In this document: piece after piece, positions 21,391 to 33,127 of the stretch | Layout of the letters: each line of letters starts with the position of its first letter | How positions within the stretch are numbered: position 1 is the first letter of the stretch | DNA from: Leucocoprinus leucothites | Taxonomy: Eukaryota; Basidiomycota; Agaricomycetes; Agaricales; Agaricaceae | NCBI GenBank assembly: GCA_013368445.1 | Contig: JAACJO010000001.1 | Coordinates: 2,790,001 to 2,854,000, forward strand | DNA: 64,000 nt | Direction of reading: 5' to 3' | Program-made: the position numbers and the translations under genes | Notes under the pieces: generated by a model | What the model saw: only the letters and a program-made list of their open reading frames with translations | Databases searched by the model: none | Told to the model about the DNA's origin: nothing

Positions 21391-24300
21391 TTAAAGCTAT
21401 GAAGTGGTTGCGTCAGTAGGTGAATCAAGGGGGTTAATCTGGTTATGCATACTCTGAATAAGAAGCCCAGCTATTTTACTAATTAGCCATCTTATTGCTC
21501 AGAGCCCCGGGCCGAACACTCACATCTTCAGGAGTCAATCTTCCCATGGCTTGGTCATCCGTAGAAAGTGTTGCATTGACCATCGCGCTTTTCTTTTCTT
21601 GGAGCTAGCGGATACTCATCAGCTTATTCGGGAGTAAAGTTAGCCTCGAAACTGTACCTGGACAATCCGGCTTTCGATGCTATCCTCTACAACAAGCTTT
21701 ATGGCTTGCACCGGGCGACGTTGGCCGAGACGGTGGATGCGGTCCATGGCCTCTGTTATTTTACAATTTCAATGACCTGCTCCAAGTCAGTAACAATAGC
21801 ACTCACGGAATTCCACCTATAAAACAGTTGAGTGAAGGCAAAAACTCAGGGGGGAGTTACTCACAGCGGGGTTCCACCAACTATCCATCAAGTAGACACG
21901 AGATGCCTCGGTTAAGTTAAGTGCAACACCACCAGCTTTCAAGCTGACAAGAAATACGGTGACATCAACGTTGTTCACTAGATGTACGTGATATTAGAAA
22001 CTAATCAAGACCAAAATGAAAAGGTCATACTGAAATGCTTGATGGTGGCATCACGAGCTTGAGGAGACATGGTACCTTCCAAGCGGCAAATCTGACCGAA
22101 TTACTAGTTGATCAAGTGGGGACGAGAAGAGTGCTTACCGAGAACCCAGCTTTCTGTAACCGATACGCAATAAGGTCTAGGAAATTGACGAACTGACTGA
22201 AGACAATGGATTTTGTTGTGGCATCTTTGAGGCGCAAGTTACTCAGTTCCTCAATAAGAGCTTCAGTTTTGGTCGAAGACCGCCAGGTATCAAGGTCCAG
22301 CCTTCCAAGCATGCCTTGCCTAGCGTTCTGAGCATTTTCATCTAATTCAAGGGCCGGTGCCTCGAGGTCAATCGTAAGAGCGACATGGCATACTGGACAA
22401 TCAGGCTATTGCAGAGGTGGATAAGAACTTGTTCAGCGTAGCCCGTAATGAGTACGCACCGAATCGTCCATGGAAGAGGTCAAGTATTGTCGAATACATT
22501 CCCGATCGAAGATATGCCGGCACTTTGATTGAATTGCATCCTCCGCAAAGTCATTACAGAGTCGACAAATGGTGGCCTCAGATTCGATTGGGACGAATGA
22601 GCTTGCATTTGTCTTGCTGCGAAGGACAAGGTCAGGATGGCAGGCCATTTGCCTCATCCTCGTCAATCTTAAGCAAGAGTAAGCCAAACAAACATAGATC
22701 AAATACCCGAAGACTTACAAGCTGAAGATGTTAGAATAATCTGAATAAATGCAAACCGAAGCAATTAGCGTCTGAAATCGCTCAAGATGCCGATAAGACG
22801 TACTGTTTAGCACAGTTCCCTGATCGAGATATGTACTGAACTGCCTCTTTGCATCAGAGAACAGAGACAGATACAGTTCTTTCTCCTCAGGACTGAAATA
22901 ATCGCGACGAACTATAACTGTCCTCGGAGGTAAACCCAAGTCGTCGGCCTTTTGCAACTGGTAGACAGCGGATTAGGTTTGACGCAACTTTGAGTTCCAG
23001 AAAGTGAGTACCTTTGTCCGACGGAGCATCATCCTATCCAGCAGGATTTTCAATTTCTTGAATGCAATTTTTCCAGGACCAATCATCCCACCCTTCTGGA
23101 TGGGAGTCAAGATTTCATTGTTCCAGAAGCACGTCTAACAATTGATAAGTATGTGCAACTGCCATGCGTAGAGGGTTGGAGAATTATACATACATGTTGC
23201 ATTGGTGTATGCCCGCAGTCTGATCGAAAATGAGTTTTTTCTGTTTTTACTTGGGTCACGAGTAGTACTCACCGTCGCAGCTACTTTTGTTGCTGAACTT
23301 CCAATGTAATGATTTACATTCGCATGATTTGCCTGAATTAAAAGTTAATCCTGGGTGAACTTCTGGACTACAGAAGAAAGCTTACAGAAATAATACGCGA
23401 AGGGATCTCCGCCCAAGAAACGAATGAGACTGTAGAGTTCTCCCACTCGGTTCTGTAGTGGTGTCCCAGACAAGCACCACTTGTAGTCACTCTTCAACTC
23501 GAATGCCGCTTTCGCCGTATTGGTAGAGCGCTCCTTGATATTATGGGCTTCGTCAAGCTGGTCATTGGGTTAGTAGGCTGGTCAGCAGAGCGAGGAATAC
23601 CGTACGATGATGCGATTCCATTTTATCTGGTGGACAGGTGACTTCTCTTTGATCATGACACCTTTACGCTTGAATCCCGACTCTTGCTTGCGGAAACAAC
23701 TAATGATCAAATGAGTCTTCTAGCATGGAGCACTTAAACCAGGTTTACAACCTTTCCAGGACAGCATAAGTAGTTAATACCTAGTGACGGAGTGAGTAAT
23801 AGAAAACAAGTGTATGACAAAACAACATACCACATCGTACTTCTTTAACTCTGCGACACTAGACTCACGAGAGGCCCCATGCCAGACTAAGACCTTAAGA
23901 CCTTCAGAATGGGCCTCAATTTCGTTCCTCCATTGCATGATAGCGACAGTAGGCCTGCGATGTTGTAAGCGCTGTGATCATTATGAGATTACGTGGAACG
24001 TACGCGACAACAAGATTAGGTCGCTTTTGCTCGGATACCAGAAGTGCTATGACTTGTATAGTCTTACCCATCCTAGAGCACGGTTATTAATTGGTTCTCT
24101 GACCAGAAAAAACTCACTCACCCCATCTCATCCTAGGGTACCGTCAAGAATAGCATTAGTAATTTCCCAAGATGATGAGTATCATATACGTACTGCGAGC
24201 ATACCACCACGCCATTCCCCTTGCTCTTGTTGACGCATCCAATACAAACTTTCTTGTTGGAAAGGCAACAGAGTAAGCTTGAGCCTTTTCGGCTGTTCTG

Positions 24301-25415
24301 CACGAACAGGGGTAATAATCGGGATATTCTCTTCAAGATCACCCCACACAGTCTTGAGCTCAGGATGAAACCTGTACAAAGCAATCGTTGCTTTCTCAGC
24401 CTAAGACGAATGCATCAGAGCCATTCACCAGAACCGTCGTAGATGAGAACATACATATGTCAAGCGGCGACCAAGTTTGTGCGCGAGCGCCTTTTCCTCT
24501 TTCTTGAGCTCCTTCTTGACTTCCGAGACTTGCCTCTTGCGCTGACGTAGGTCTGCAAATGTTGCAACGACGGCCTTGCTTCTGAGTGCTGTTGGCTTCT
24601 TCGCCGCCTTCGGTTTCTTTGCTTTCTTCGCGAGCGGCTCCTCGTCAGATTCTGAGTCAGACATTCGAGAATCAGACTCAGACGAATCCACATTCTCGTC
24701 CGCATCTGCTTCATTTTCTTCGTCGAACACGTCCTCTATAGCAAGTGCCAATGCTCTACTGTTACGTGCGAGCCGCCGTTCGGCGGCGGCAGCACGTAAT
24801 ATTGCGGCAGCGCTAGGCCCCGAAGTCCGACCTGAGGAAGTGCTCGCACCATTTGTGGCGGGCGACTGCAAGGAAAGTCGGACCGCTGCATCCAACATGA
24901 TTTCTTCATCTTCGCTGTGGTCTTCTCCATCTTCCTCTGACGCCACAAATTCCGAGCCGCTTGTGCCAGAAGATTCTTTGAACTCTACAGCACTCTCAGG
25001 CTCACTCTCAGGCGTGATAGCTCTAGCTTTTCCTTTGTTCTTGACCTATTGAACTTATTAATTCAAGTTCTTAGTCGCATTTGACGCGATTTCTGACCTT
25101 GACCTCTTGTGCTTTGACCTCAATGGCGATGTATGCGCGATTGGTAATTGTCTGACGCTTGGGAGCACGCCCCTCAGGCACAGCATCCTCTGTTGAATCC
25201 AATACGCGCTTTTTGCTTCTGGTGACTCTGCGTTCCGTTGCTTTTTCTTCTGCCGCAGAATTTGCTTCTTCGATGTCAGAGGTTACGGGGGTTCCCACTT
25301 CTGAGGAACCAGCAGGACTGAAGACTGGGGTGGCAGTGGTTGTAGATGAGGTGCTCGCAGTTTGCGCTGCGCGCGTGGCAACAACATTACGTCTGGTCCT
25401 CGCTCTTCTGACCAT
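21391..25415 (-). CDS. RAD16: DNA repair helicase-like ATPase RAD16 (SNF2 family with RING finger)
   Basis: Swi2/Snf2 ATPase of the global-genome nucleotide excision repair factor that scans non-transcribed DNA with RAD7. The N-terminus ([12 protein letters not shown]) is basic then acidic and Ser-rich. The helicase core follows: [18 protein letters not shown], Walker A in DEMGMGKTIQ, Walker B box [11 protein letters not shown], then [19 protein letters not shown]. Between the helicase lobes lie a Cys-rich insert (CKQCDCKSLHW) and a RING finger ([18 protein letters not shown], then PDCPVCH) that suggests E3 ubiquitin ligase activity. The second lobe has [19 protein letters not shown] and the C-terminus [19 protein letters not shown], ending LGFLFRL. 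The last exon carries only the codons CTT TAA (21391-21396). An 11-base exon (24122-24132) encodes DEMG of Walker A. Family domains are complete and in the usual order. Confidence 0.94.
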
Positions 25416-25645
25416 CGCGTGGTGTGAAAGGATGCGGGGAAAGTTTTAGAACAAGGTTGTTACGTGCTGTTTTTTGCTTAATTAGCGTGACGAGGGGGGT
25501 CACGGATCACATGATCGCGGTTCCGGTGTCCCTTTCGGATCATCAAAAATGGGCAGCAGATGCTGTTAAGCGTAGGTGTGTCCAGTAGTGACCCCAAGTC
25601 TCAACGGAAGATTAATTATTAACATCAAGTAGATAGGTTAATTTA

Positions 25646-27811
25646 TCAGTAAGGCTCCAGTCCAAGCCAACCTTGACAAGCTCCCTCGACGTCCACGATC
25701 TAGTCCAGTGTGAGTTGATTTTCATCGAGGGACAAGATTAGGGCATACCTCCTTGGGTGCTGCTACTGATAGGACAACAGGTTCCGTCTCACCAACCAAC
25801 ACTTCGTCTTCTATACGAATACCCATGTTATGGTATTGCTTCGGAAACTGTGGTACGGGCGGGACATAAATACCCGGCTCAATTGTAATCACCATGTCGG
25901 ATTTCAGGCTGTGGTTTGGTGTGGTTAGTGGGGAGGGGGCGCGGTTTATGCAGTTTGCACTCACGCATTACTGCGACTCATGTTGAACGACTCATGGAGA
26001 TCTGGGTTGTAATGAACAATGAATTCAATACAATTGAACGACTTCACTCACCAATACCTATTGGATGGCTGAGGAAGTGAGGATATAATACCCGCTCGAG
26101 GTCAGTATCGCCTCCCAGCATACTTGACTTAAAGTTAAATCCAAGCTTAGTGAGCTCTTCTCTCAAGCGCATGCACGATTTCCGATGAAGCTGGTGGAGC
26201 GTGTAACCAGCGCTCTCGGAGCAGTCCTTGATGAGTTCTTTCTGGACCGTCAGAACAGCAGAATATAGCTCTGCCTGTGCTGTAGAAAATTTCCCCGACG
26301 CCGGGAATGTACGTGCTAGAGAAGTAACCATCAGACAAAGCACAGAAACTCAGCTCAACGAACCTACTGATGTCCGAGGCGTAGCCACTACTCTTCTATC
26401 AGTCACTTGGAGTTTTAAGGCGGGGCCATGACTCACTTGTATTCGCAGCCTGCGTCTACCAGGACGAGCTCGTCGTCTTGTAGCAGGTGGTTATTTTCAG
26501 TGTAATGTATGATTAGAGCATTTGGTCTAATTAAAAAGTCGGTATGAAGGTCAACGAAGCAATTAATCGCTCACCCCGATGCAACAACAGGCACATAAGC
26601 TGGACGTTGAGACCCCTGTATTGCACATATGTATTCGAAATGCGCTGCCAGGGCAGCTTCAGACAATCCCGGTTTTGCGAAACGCATAGTCTACTTTTTT
26701 TGTCAGGAGCACCTAAGTTTAGGACATCATAGGCTCACTTTGGCGTGCGCTCTCCCACTGATGGTTCCAGCTTCGTTCATGATCCTCTGCTCAGCCTGAC
26801 TCTTTATTGCTCTTAAAGGAGCAACCTCGGGTGCAAGTGGCCGCCTTTTAAAACTGGATATGCTTCCAATAATGTCTTCAACCTCCGGCCGCACGGTCGA
26901 TGAAAGCAGTCGTAAAAGTGCCTTTGTGGATAGGTTGCGCGTTGAATTATTATAATTGCTCGGGAGGTCAACGTAGACGTGAGAAGTCCGAGAAAGAGCA
27001 GATTTCAGGGTCCGAGCAAAAGACGATATTGGCTCTGCAGCGCTCGCACCGAAGATTGCTGCAGCGTCCTCTATTGAGGTCCTGGAACCCAAAGTCAATA
27101 CAATATTTGTCAGTGAGACGTAGTACCGTGCGCACTTTGGACCTTCCCATTTCTCTTTCGCGGAATCTTTGCCTGAGCAAAATAAGGTCATGTTATACCC
27201 TTTCGAGGAGGAATTCTTTTCTGAAAGCATTGTCAGTGCGAAGCTCAGAATGAGACCTGGGGACAAACTTGCCTAGAATCACCGCAGAGTCTGGCTCAGC
27301 AAAACCAGTGAGATACCAGAAATCCGAGCTTTGACGATACTTGTAGCTGAGCAAGTTTTCTCAATTATTTCCATTAGCATGCAATAGCACACGGCTTACA
27401 ATATATCTTGCAAGTCGAAAGATAAGAGACATTATTAGGCGTGAAGAAGACGACGAGACGCACTATTGCTCATTAACTTGATGGGAGCCGCCACCGACAC
27501 CACCAAACTGTTTTCCGGTAGAGAGCTCATTAGCTTTCTCCTCCTCTGTTCATATTCTTCCGGCTGAATTCCAGGTGTCAAGTCGTGTTGTCTAACTGGA
27601 GAATAAGTCAACCAGACGCTTACTTGGTCTAGCAAACATTCCAAGGATCAAGCTTCAAGGACGTACGAAGATGTGGATGAGAGTGAGGTAATGGTTGGCC
27701 ATATGCACCGGGTTTGGTAACTGTCACCAACGTTCTACGCGACGCATGCTTGAAGGAGCTGAAGGCAGGTAAAGACACCAAATGCCTGTGCCGCAGTGGA
27801 CCGGAGATCAT
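25646..27811 (-). CDS. ICP55: Intermediate cleaving peptidase 55 (mitochondrial Xaa-Pro aminopeptidase)
   Basis: M24 metallopeptidase that trims one residue from imported mitochondrial proteins after the processing peptidase, stabilising them under the N-end rule. The first exon (MISGPLRHRHLVSLPAFSSF) is a presequence. The N-domain has DLTPGIQPEEYEQRRRKL and NFWYLTGFAEPDSAVIL. The creatinase fold carries the metal ligands: first Asp in LVLVDAGCEYNGY, second in ASDISRTFPASG, His in FLSHPIGI, Glu in VITIEPGIYVP and Glu in GIRIEDEVLVG. The last exon after a GTATGC intron encodes IVDVEGACQGWLGLEPY. Many introns of about 50 bases interrupt it. It is divergent from the membrane-protein gene at 28027. 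The combination of presequence and M24 core favours ICP55/APP3 over cytosolic aminopeptidase P. Confidence 0.92.
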
Positions 27812-27837
27812 TTGACCAAGGGAAAAGGGAAGAGTTT

Positions 27838-27849
27838 GTAACCCTAACC
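27838..27849. promoter_or_regulatory. Telobox-like motif GTAACCCTAACC (second copy)
   Basis: Identical to the 12-mer at 17469-17480 and likewise in a divergent promoter, 27 bases upstream of the ICP55 start. Confidence 0.4.
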
Positions 27850-27958
27850 TTGAATTGAGCTGAGCCCTTGAACTTGAAGCGTCACGTTCTCTTGCTTACC
27901 CCTATCCTTCGGCAATTTGGAACTCGACTACCACCTTCCGTGGCTGACTGACTTTATC

Positions 27959-28030
27959 ATGCAAGCTCTCAACTTCCTGCTACCTCCTTTTGTGCCACAT
28001 TTCAAGGATCCTTTGGTCATTCTGATATGA
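27959..28030 (+). promoter_or_regulatory. Upstream ORF overlapping the main start by ATGA
   Basis: An upstream ATG at 27959 opens 23 codons and stops at TGA 28028-28030. The main ATG occupies 28027-28029, so the two overlap as ATGA. This arrangement suits termination-reinitiation or strong repression of the main frame. The leader start would have to include 27959, which is not proven. Confidence 0.5.
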
Positions 28031-28913
28031 CGACTACCGGTCCAACCAGATCCTTTCAACAGTTTGCCCGTGATGCTCCTGTGTACTCTTTCTCGGTTGC
28101 AGATCCTGCTGCGTCGTCAAGCGGAGGAGTCATCTATACCTCGATGGCTAATGAAACACTGCCTCCTGTCGGCCAACTTGTCATCTCAGTTTACGCATAC
28201 GTTGGTATTGCGTTCCTCATTGCTACCTTTTTGTTCGCCCTGGGTTACGCAGCCTTCCGAATTCGACGTGATCGAGGAAAACGCAATTATGAACTTGATA
28301 ATCCCTTCTACGACACGAACGAAGATACACGCTATGTATACTCTTCCCTATAGCCCAAAAAAAACTCAACTAAAATCACTTCCCCTAGATCTCGGGGAAC
28401 GCACGCTTGAAGAAAAGTGAACTAGGTAAAATCAACTTTTCACTCGCGAACGAGATCAGGAAGAAACAAGCCAAAGAGGCAAAAGCTGGGCGCAAGTCTA
28501 CCCTTGACTTGCCGGTTCTTGAGCCACCTCAAACTGTCAAGCGCTCCGGATCTAACCACGGCAACATTTCCAACCCGACTAAGCGCGTTAGCTGGGCATC
28601 ATCTGCTTCGACCGCCCGAAACAGTCAACGCCCTTTCAGCGAACCGAAACCCTCAACTCTTCCCGAAGAATCCACCGTTGGCTCGGACACTCCGGCGCGT
28701 CCCTCAAGTGTTTCGATTTCGCCATTACCTCGAGCTCAGGACTCCCACACACGCGTCAACGTTTCCCATATGTCAGACCCTCGGGCACTAAGAAGCAGAG
28801 AATTGGTCGGAAATACTACACCTGGATTATGTCAGAGCTGGGCGAAGCCTGACAAAGCTGGGAATGGGATGAATAATTTCTTGGGTGCTGCTGGGGAAGA
28901 ATCTTATCGCTAG
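28027..28913 (+). CDS. Single-pass membrane protein, unknown function
   Basis: Exons 28027-28335 and 28389-28913 join in phase to give 277 residues; the 53-base intron has a GTATAC donor and CCCTAG acceptor. The N-terminal part is Ser/Thr-rich without Cys and probably outside. One hydrophobic helix (LVISVYAYVGIAFLIATFLF and onwards, residues about 58-82) is followed by a basic stop-transfer stretch RIRRDRGKR, so the C-terminus should be cytosolic. The tail of about 190 residues is polar with Ser/Pro/Thr and a basic helix (NEIRKKQAKEAKAGRK). There is no cleavable signal peptide, which suggests a signal anchor. I recognise no family. Translation may be limited by the overlapping uORF. It could be a cell-wall sensor-like or adaptor protein, but there is no direct evidence. 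Confidence 0.65.
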
Positions 28914-30444
28914 TCAATACGCTGCCGATGTTTGTAGCACTTTGACACTTTGACATACCGGCAAACATCATGTGGTGGTCGCGTCTGTCGTACAAGAAAG
29001 TCGTATAAGTAAGCGCGAGCCGACTTAAGAAATAAACAAAATAACATCTCGACATTGCCAATCATTAACTCCGTCATGAAACGTGGCTTTGACATTCAAA
29101 AACATGACATAAGAGATTTTCAGTAGGGACATCGACACCCTTTCGCCCCTCGTGCTCACGTTTCCTCTCAAGGTGCTATAAGGGTCTGGAGATCAGAGCA
29201 GTTCACACCATCAAAAGGATCGGCGGAAAGCCGCAAGCCCAAGACTTTGTGGCAATGAATGATACTCGAATGTGAAAATGTATTGACTCGCTATCCTCGA
29301 AGCGAGATGCACCTTCACAGGAGTTTAAGCTTCTCCGTGTAGACGAGGTTTGCATTGCGATTGCAGGTTTAGGCTCATCAATGACTATTAACCTTTAGAT
29401 AGGAAAGAGTTTACCGATGTATTCTAAATGACGCTAAAAGCCAGGCTTTTGAAAATGAATGAATGACGACCGCCCTTGCAGATCATTGAAGGCACAGTTC
29501 TGCAATACTGAGGGTTCTCGCTCGCCCTTAGGACTGAATCTCAGGTCAGAGTCAAGAAGCACTGACAAAGAGCTACCACGCCTCGATGGGTTTGGGAGAA
29601 TGAGACCAACAATCTGATGAATAAAGGCTTCCAAAGCACTAAAGTGTTCATATGGACAAAGGTAGCAAGGGTCAAGTTGCATCAGATCTAAATCAAACCT
29701 CGACCGAACTGCGTAAATATACATTTACCTGGGTATTGGGGGTGTGTTGATGGGTCCAAAATTGGCTGAGGAAGCTAGATATTGACGGCAACACGAACGT
29801 CATATACACGCCAGTACCTTTAGGGCGGAATGACCCGTATGTCTTCCTCGAGAACGCTCAGGTCGTTCCAGGCGTCGAGGTTGCGCACCAGTGCCGATAT
29901 GATCGTTGGCGCCGGCGATCATCAGGGCCAGGGCGGGAAGACTACAGGGGTGCAAGAGTGCAATCTTGATCGCGAATCTTTTCAAGAATCCAGCTACCCT
30001 CGGAAACCCAATGGAATCTAACTGATTCCCTCGGAAATGTGTAATATCAACTATTGTCAGCGATTTCGCTTGGGGTTTCCTCCGGTTATTTTCCCTTTGT
30101 TCGCTTGCCCCATATCGTTCGAAAAGCTATACATGATATGTCATGGCCTATAATGCCTCGTCGTTGTTGGAGAGAGTCGCGGTCTCGATGAACTATTTTT
30201 ACCTGTGGGTGCGATGGCACAATGCTTGCCTGTAGACATTCTTAGTTCATTCCATTGCAGCATCAACAAGAAGCCTCCATGTTCAGCCCAATCCAACACA
30301 TTTATAGACATACCACTATATCTACTTGCTATCACTTCCACTTCCAAACTCCGAGGACTATCTAAACCATTTCAAAGACAAACACGAACTTTCCCACTCA
30401 TATTACATGATAAACAAAGAGATAGGGGACGAGACCGAGGACCA
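28914..30444. other. Intergenic, 1.5 kb, no gene seen
   Basis: Between the membrane protein and the permease stop I find short frames only. A minus-strand frame at 29434-29724 reads somewhat protein-like (LILPNPSRRGSSLSVLLDSD) but has no recognised domain or splice partners. The right end must hold the permease 3' UTR. Confidence 0.45.
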
Positions 30445-32906
30445 TCAGTGATTGTGATTTTCGTGGTCATTATTTGCGTCATTGAGTGCCTTGAGGACTA
30501 TTTCCCGACGAAGCCATTTCTCCGGAGGGGTAAGGTACCAGCATAAAATACCAAACAAAGTCACACTTCCAAAAATCACACAAGCCTTGGAACTTCATTA
30601 ATCTTCTGAAACGCAACACAGAGAGACGCTGAGACGTACGAAATTGAAGTTTTCGGCGTTGACAGGGAAGAAGAACGGGGATAACATAACCTGAGGCAGG
30701 GACATTAGATTGAAATACACTCAGGCTTTGACTAGACGTACAGAAACGACAATCGCGTTGAAAATGATGGCGACCAGATAGTACATTTTCCTGTACCGGC
30801 CGAGGAAGAAGTATGAATCCTTGAAGTTATTGGGCGTCATGGTGAGGCGGAGTAAGGCAATTAGACCGTAAGCTGCAATTGTCGGGACAGCTCCAGCGGA
30901 AATGAGGGAGAAGAACGCCACTTGGCTCGGAAGAATTGTACACAACAGAGCGGCGGCGAAGATGTACATGACAGTAACAGCATGCTTCGGTTGCCCCTCT
31001 TGATCGACTTGGCCAATCCACCCCGACAAGGGAAGCACACCATCACGAGCAACAGCGAAAACAAGTCGTGAGGCGGCTACAATGGCAACACTAGTGTTCT
31101 AGATTTGGGTTAACATGAGAACGAATACAATATTCACGAGGTGAGGGGGGACCGCTTACAAGAATAAGACCGATAACTGCGATCACTGTCATGAAGGTGG
31201 CGCCACCCTTGCCTAACGCCAGAGCGTAGAGTTGGACGAAAGGCTGGGGAGCATTCAAGGAGAACAAGACATCAAAGTCCGGGGTACAGAATAAGAACAG
31301 GATAATGGTTACGAAGCTGAGTAGACCAGTGGCAACTGCACTTGTCAGGATTCCCTTTCCCGCAATGACCCTAGAGACGAGATTGATCAAGCCATATGCG
31401 GATGACGGGTAGGTATAACCTACCTGGCATTCTTGGTCTCTTCTGCGATGTGTCCGGACGCATCAAATCCTGTCATAGTTCCGGCAGTGAAAAGACTGAT
31501 GAGATGTTCTATCAGAGAAATTCTTTCCCGAAAAATAAAACCACACACAAAGATAAAATCCAGTTCCATCCTGGAGGCGCCCCAGTTCCGTTATCTAGAT
31601 ACGAGACAGTTGAGCCCGATAGTACAAAATACGGATTAAAGACTTACAAGTCATGGTGAAAACGTCCTTAGCAGATCGAAAACCATAGGTCTTTGAGACC
31701 CCAATAGGCAGCCAGATGAGGCATAGTAGGAAGTCCACCATCATGAGCCCGATAGAAAATTTAAATATCATCGAATAAAGCCGAGGAGGAAGATAGTTGA
31801 TCAAAATAGCGATGATTAGGAGCCCTTCAGAAATAGCCCACACGAAGGCGCGCCATTTGACATTTCCCAGGTCAATGCCCCCAGGGAAATCTACTTCAAA
31901 TACCGCAAGAAGAGACACAAGATAATTGGCCGTTGTCTTAAAATTGTCCTTTATTAGTCGACGCTCGGATTAAAAAAAAACTGACACACTTGGCAGTTTC
32001 CAGCAACAAATGTCATCCAAGCGGTGGTAGACCACCAGGCAACAACAAACCCAAAGAAGCGGGCAAAATCCGGCCCGGCACTCTCTGCAGCCCAGATATA
32101 GATGGAACCACTGAGGGGGAGAGCGGAGCATATCTCGGCGAGAATAGCGGCAGTAATGGTCATGAAAACGAATGTCACGATATACGAAGACCTTGATCAA
32201 CAGCTTGAGGAAATAAAAGTTTCAGCGAGGCTACTAAAACATACCATATAGCAGCAGGGCCGCCAGCCAGAATGCCTATGAACAGGGCGGTCCTATGTGC
32301 AAGTCAGGGCCGCCCAAAAGATTGATAAGATCAAACACCAACCTCACACCTCCGATAAAATTTAAAGCACAGAAACTAGCTGCGAAACTTTCGACAATAT
32401 GCCAGGTACGATGCAATTGCTGGTAGGACAGTCACACAAACTCGAACCTCCACCAGAAATGGACATTACTGACCTGTTTATAACCTAGTTTTTGCTAAAC
32501 CAGAACATCTATGTTAGTCTACTGCAGCTTTCGCCCAGGTGAAGGGCAAGAACGGTGACAATTCTGAGAGGCTTCCCTACGCAGGTATGAGCGCTGATCA
32601 GGTTCAAGCGGTATAATCTCAATCCCCGTATGACCAGTTTTCTCAATCTCGTGATCACGGAACAAATGCTTTGCGTCGTGGGGCACGGTGTTTGATAAAA
32701 AACGTTGGACAGGAACGAGGATACCCGCAGCCATTCCAGTTGTTCACCAGCCATGGACATTACCATATCATTGCCCAAATTCGCGTCAAGGTCCAATACC
32801 TCCTCCCAGACTGTCATCTGGAAAGGGCATTTACCAGTTGCAACTCATCGGAGTCAGTGACAACGTTTTGTTCATTATCACCTTTGAAGCTTTTGTCGTC
32901 GGTCAT
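30445..32906 (-). CDS. Amino-acid permease, APC superfamily (GABA/choline permease type)
   Basis: Polytopic plasma- or vacuolar-membrane transporter. The start exon (32906-32835) encodes MTDDKSF... ending VVTDSDELQL, followed by a 21-base exon (32494-32474) for QKLGYKQ and then HRTWHIVESFAASFCALNFIGGV, the usual first helix of this group. Later segments: TALFIGILAGGPAAIW, ALPLSGSIYIWAAESAGP, PPRLYSMIFKFSIGLM, ASRLVFAVARDGVLPLSGWI and AGAVPTIAAYGLIALL, about 12 helices in total. The RLVFAVARDGVLP loop is a hallmark of the GABA permease branch (UGA4, HNM1 relatives). The C-terminal exon reads LTPPEKWLRREIVLKALNDA and ends in a His/Asn-rich tail. The first intron is 340 bases, unlike the others. 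Specificity (GABA, choline or other amino acid) cannot be fixed. Confidence 0.88.
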
Positions 32907-33127
32907 CATTGCGTGCATGTATGAGACTGGTGAGAGGGAAGAATGCAAACGGTGCCTGATGGAAAAAAGTCGTGTTGCGCGAATTTAAATATACACTGCT
33001 TAGTAAGATTTCCTGTTAGAGACAGCCCGATAAAGCCGATCCAATGACGAAAGCAAAACAAGAAATGGGGCTCAGAAATGATTTGGAAATGATTAAGGAA
33101 TGCCAAAGCGCTGTATGCAACCATGAG

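Noticed and set aside
21078..21428. Minus-strand 116-codon open frame after RAD16
   Set aside because: It is readthrough of the last RAD16 intron. Splicing at GTATGC..CATAG gives the family-typical end LGFLFRL with a final CTT TAA exon.
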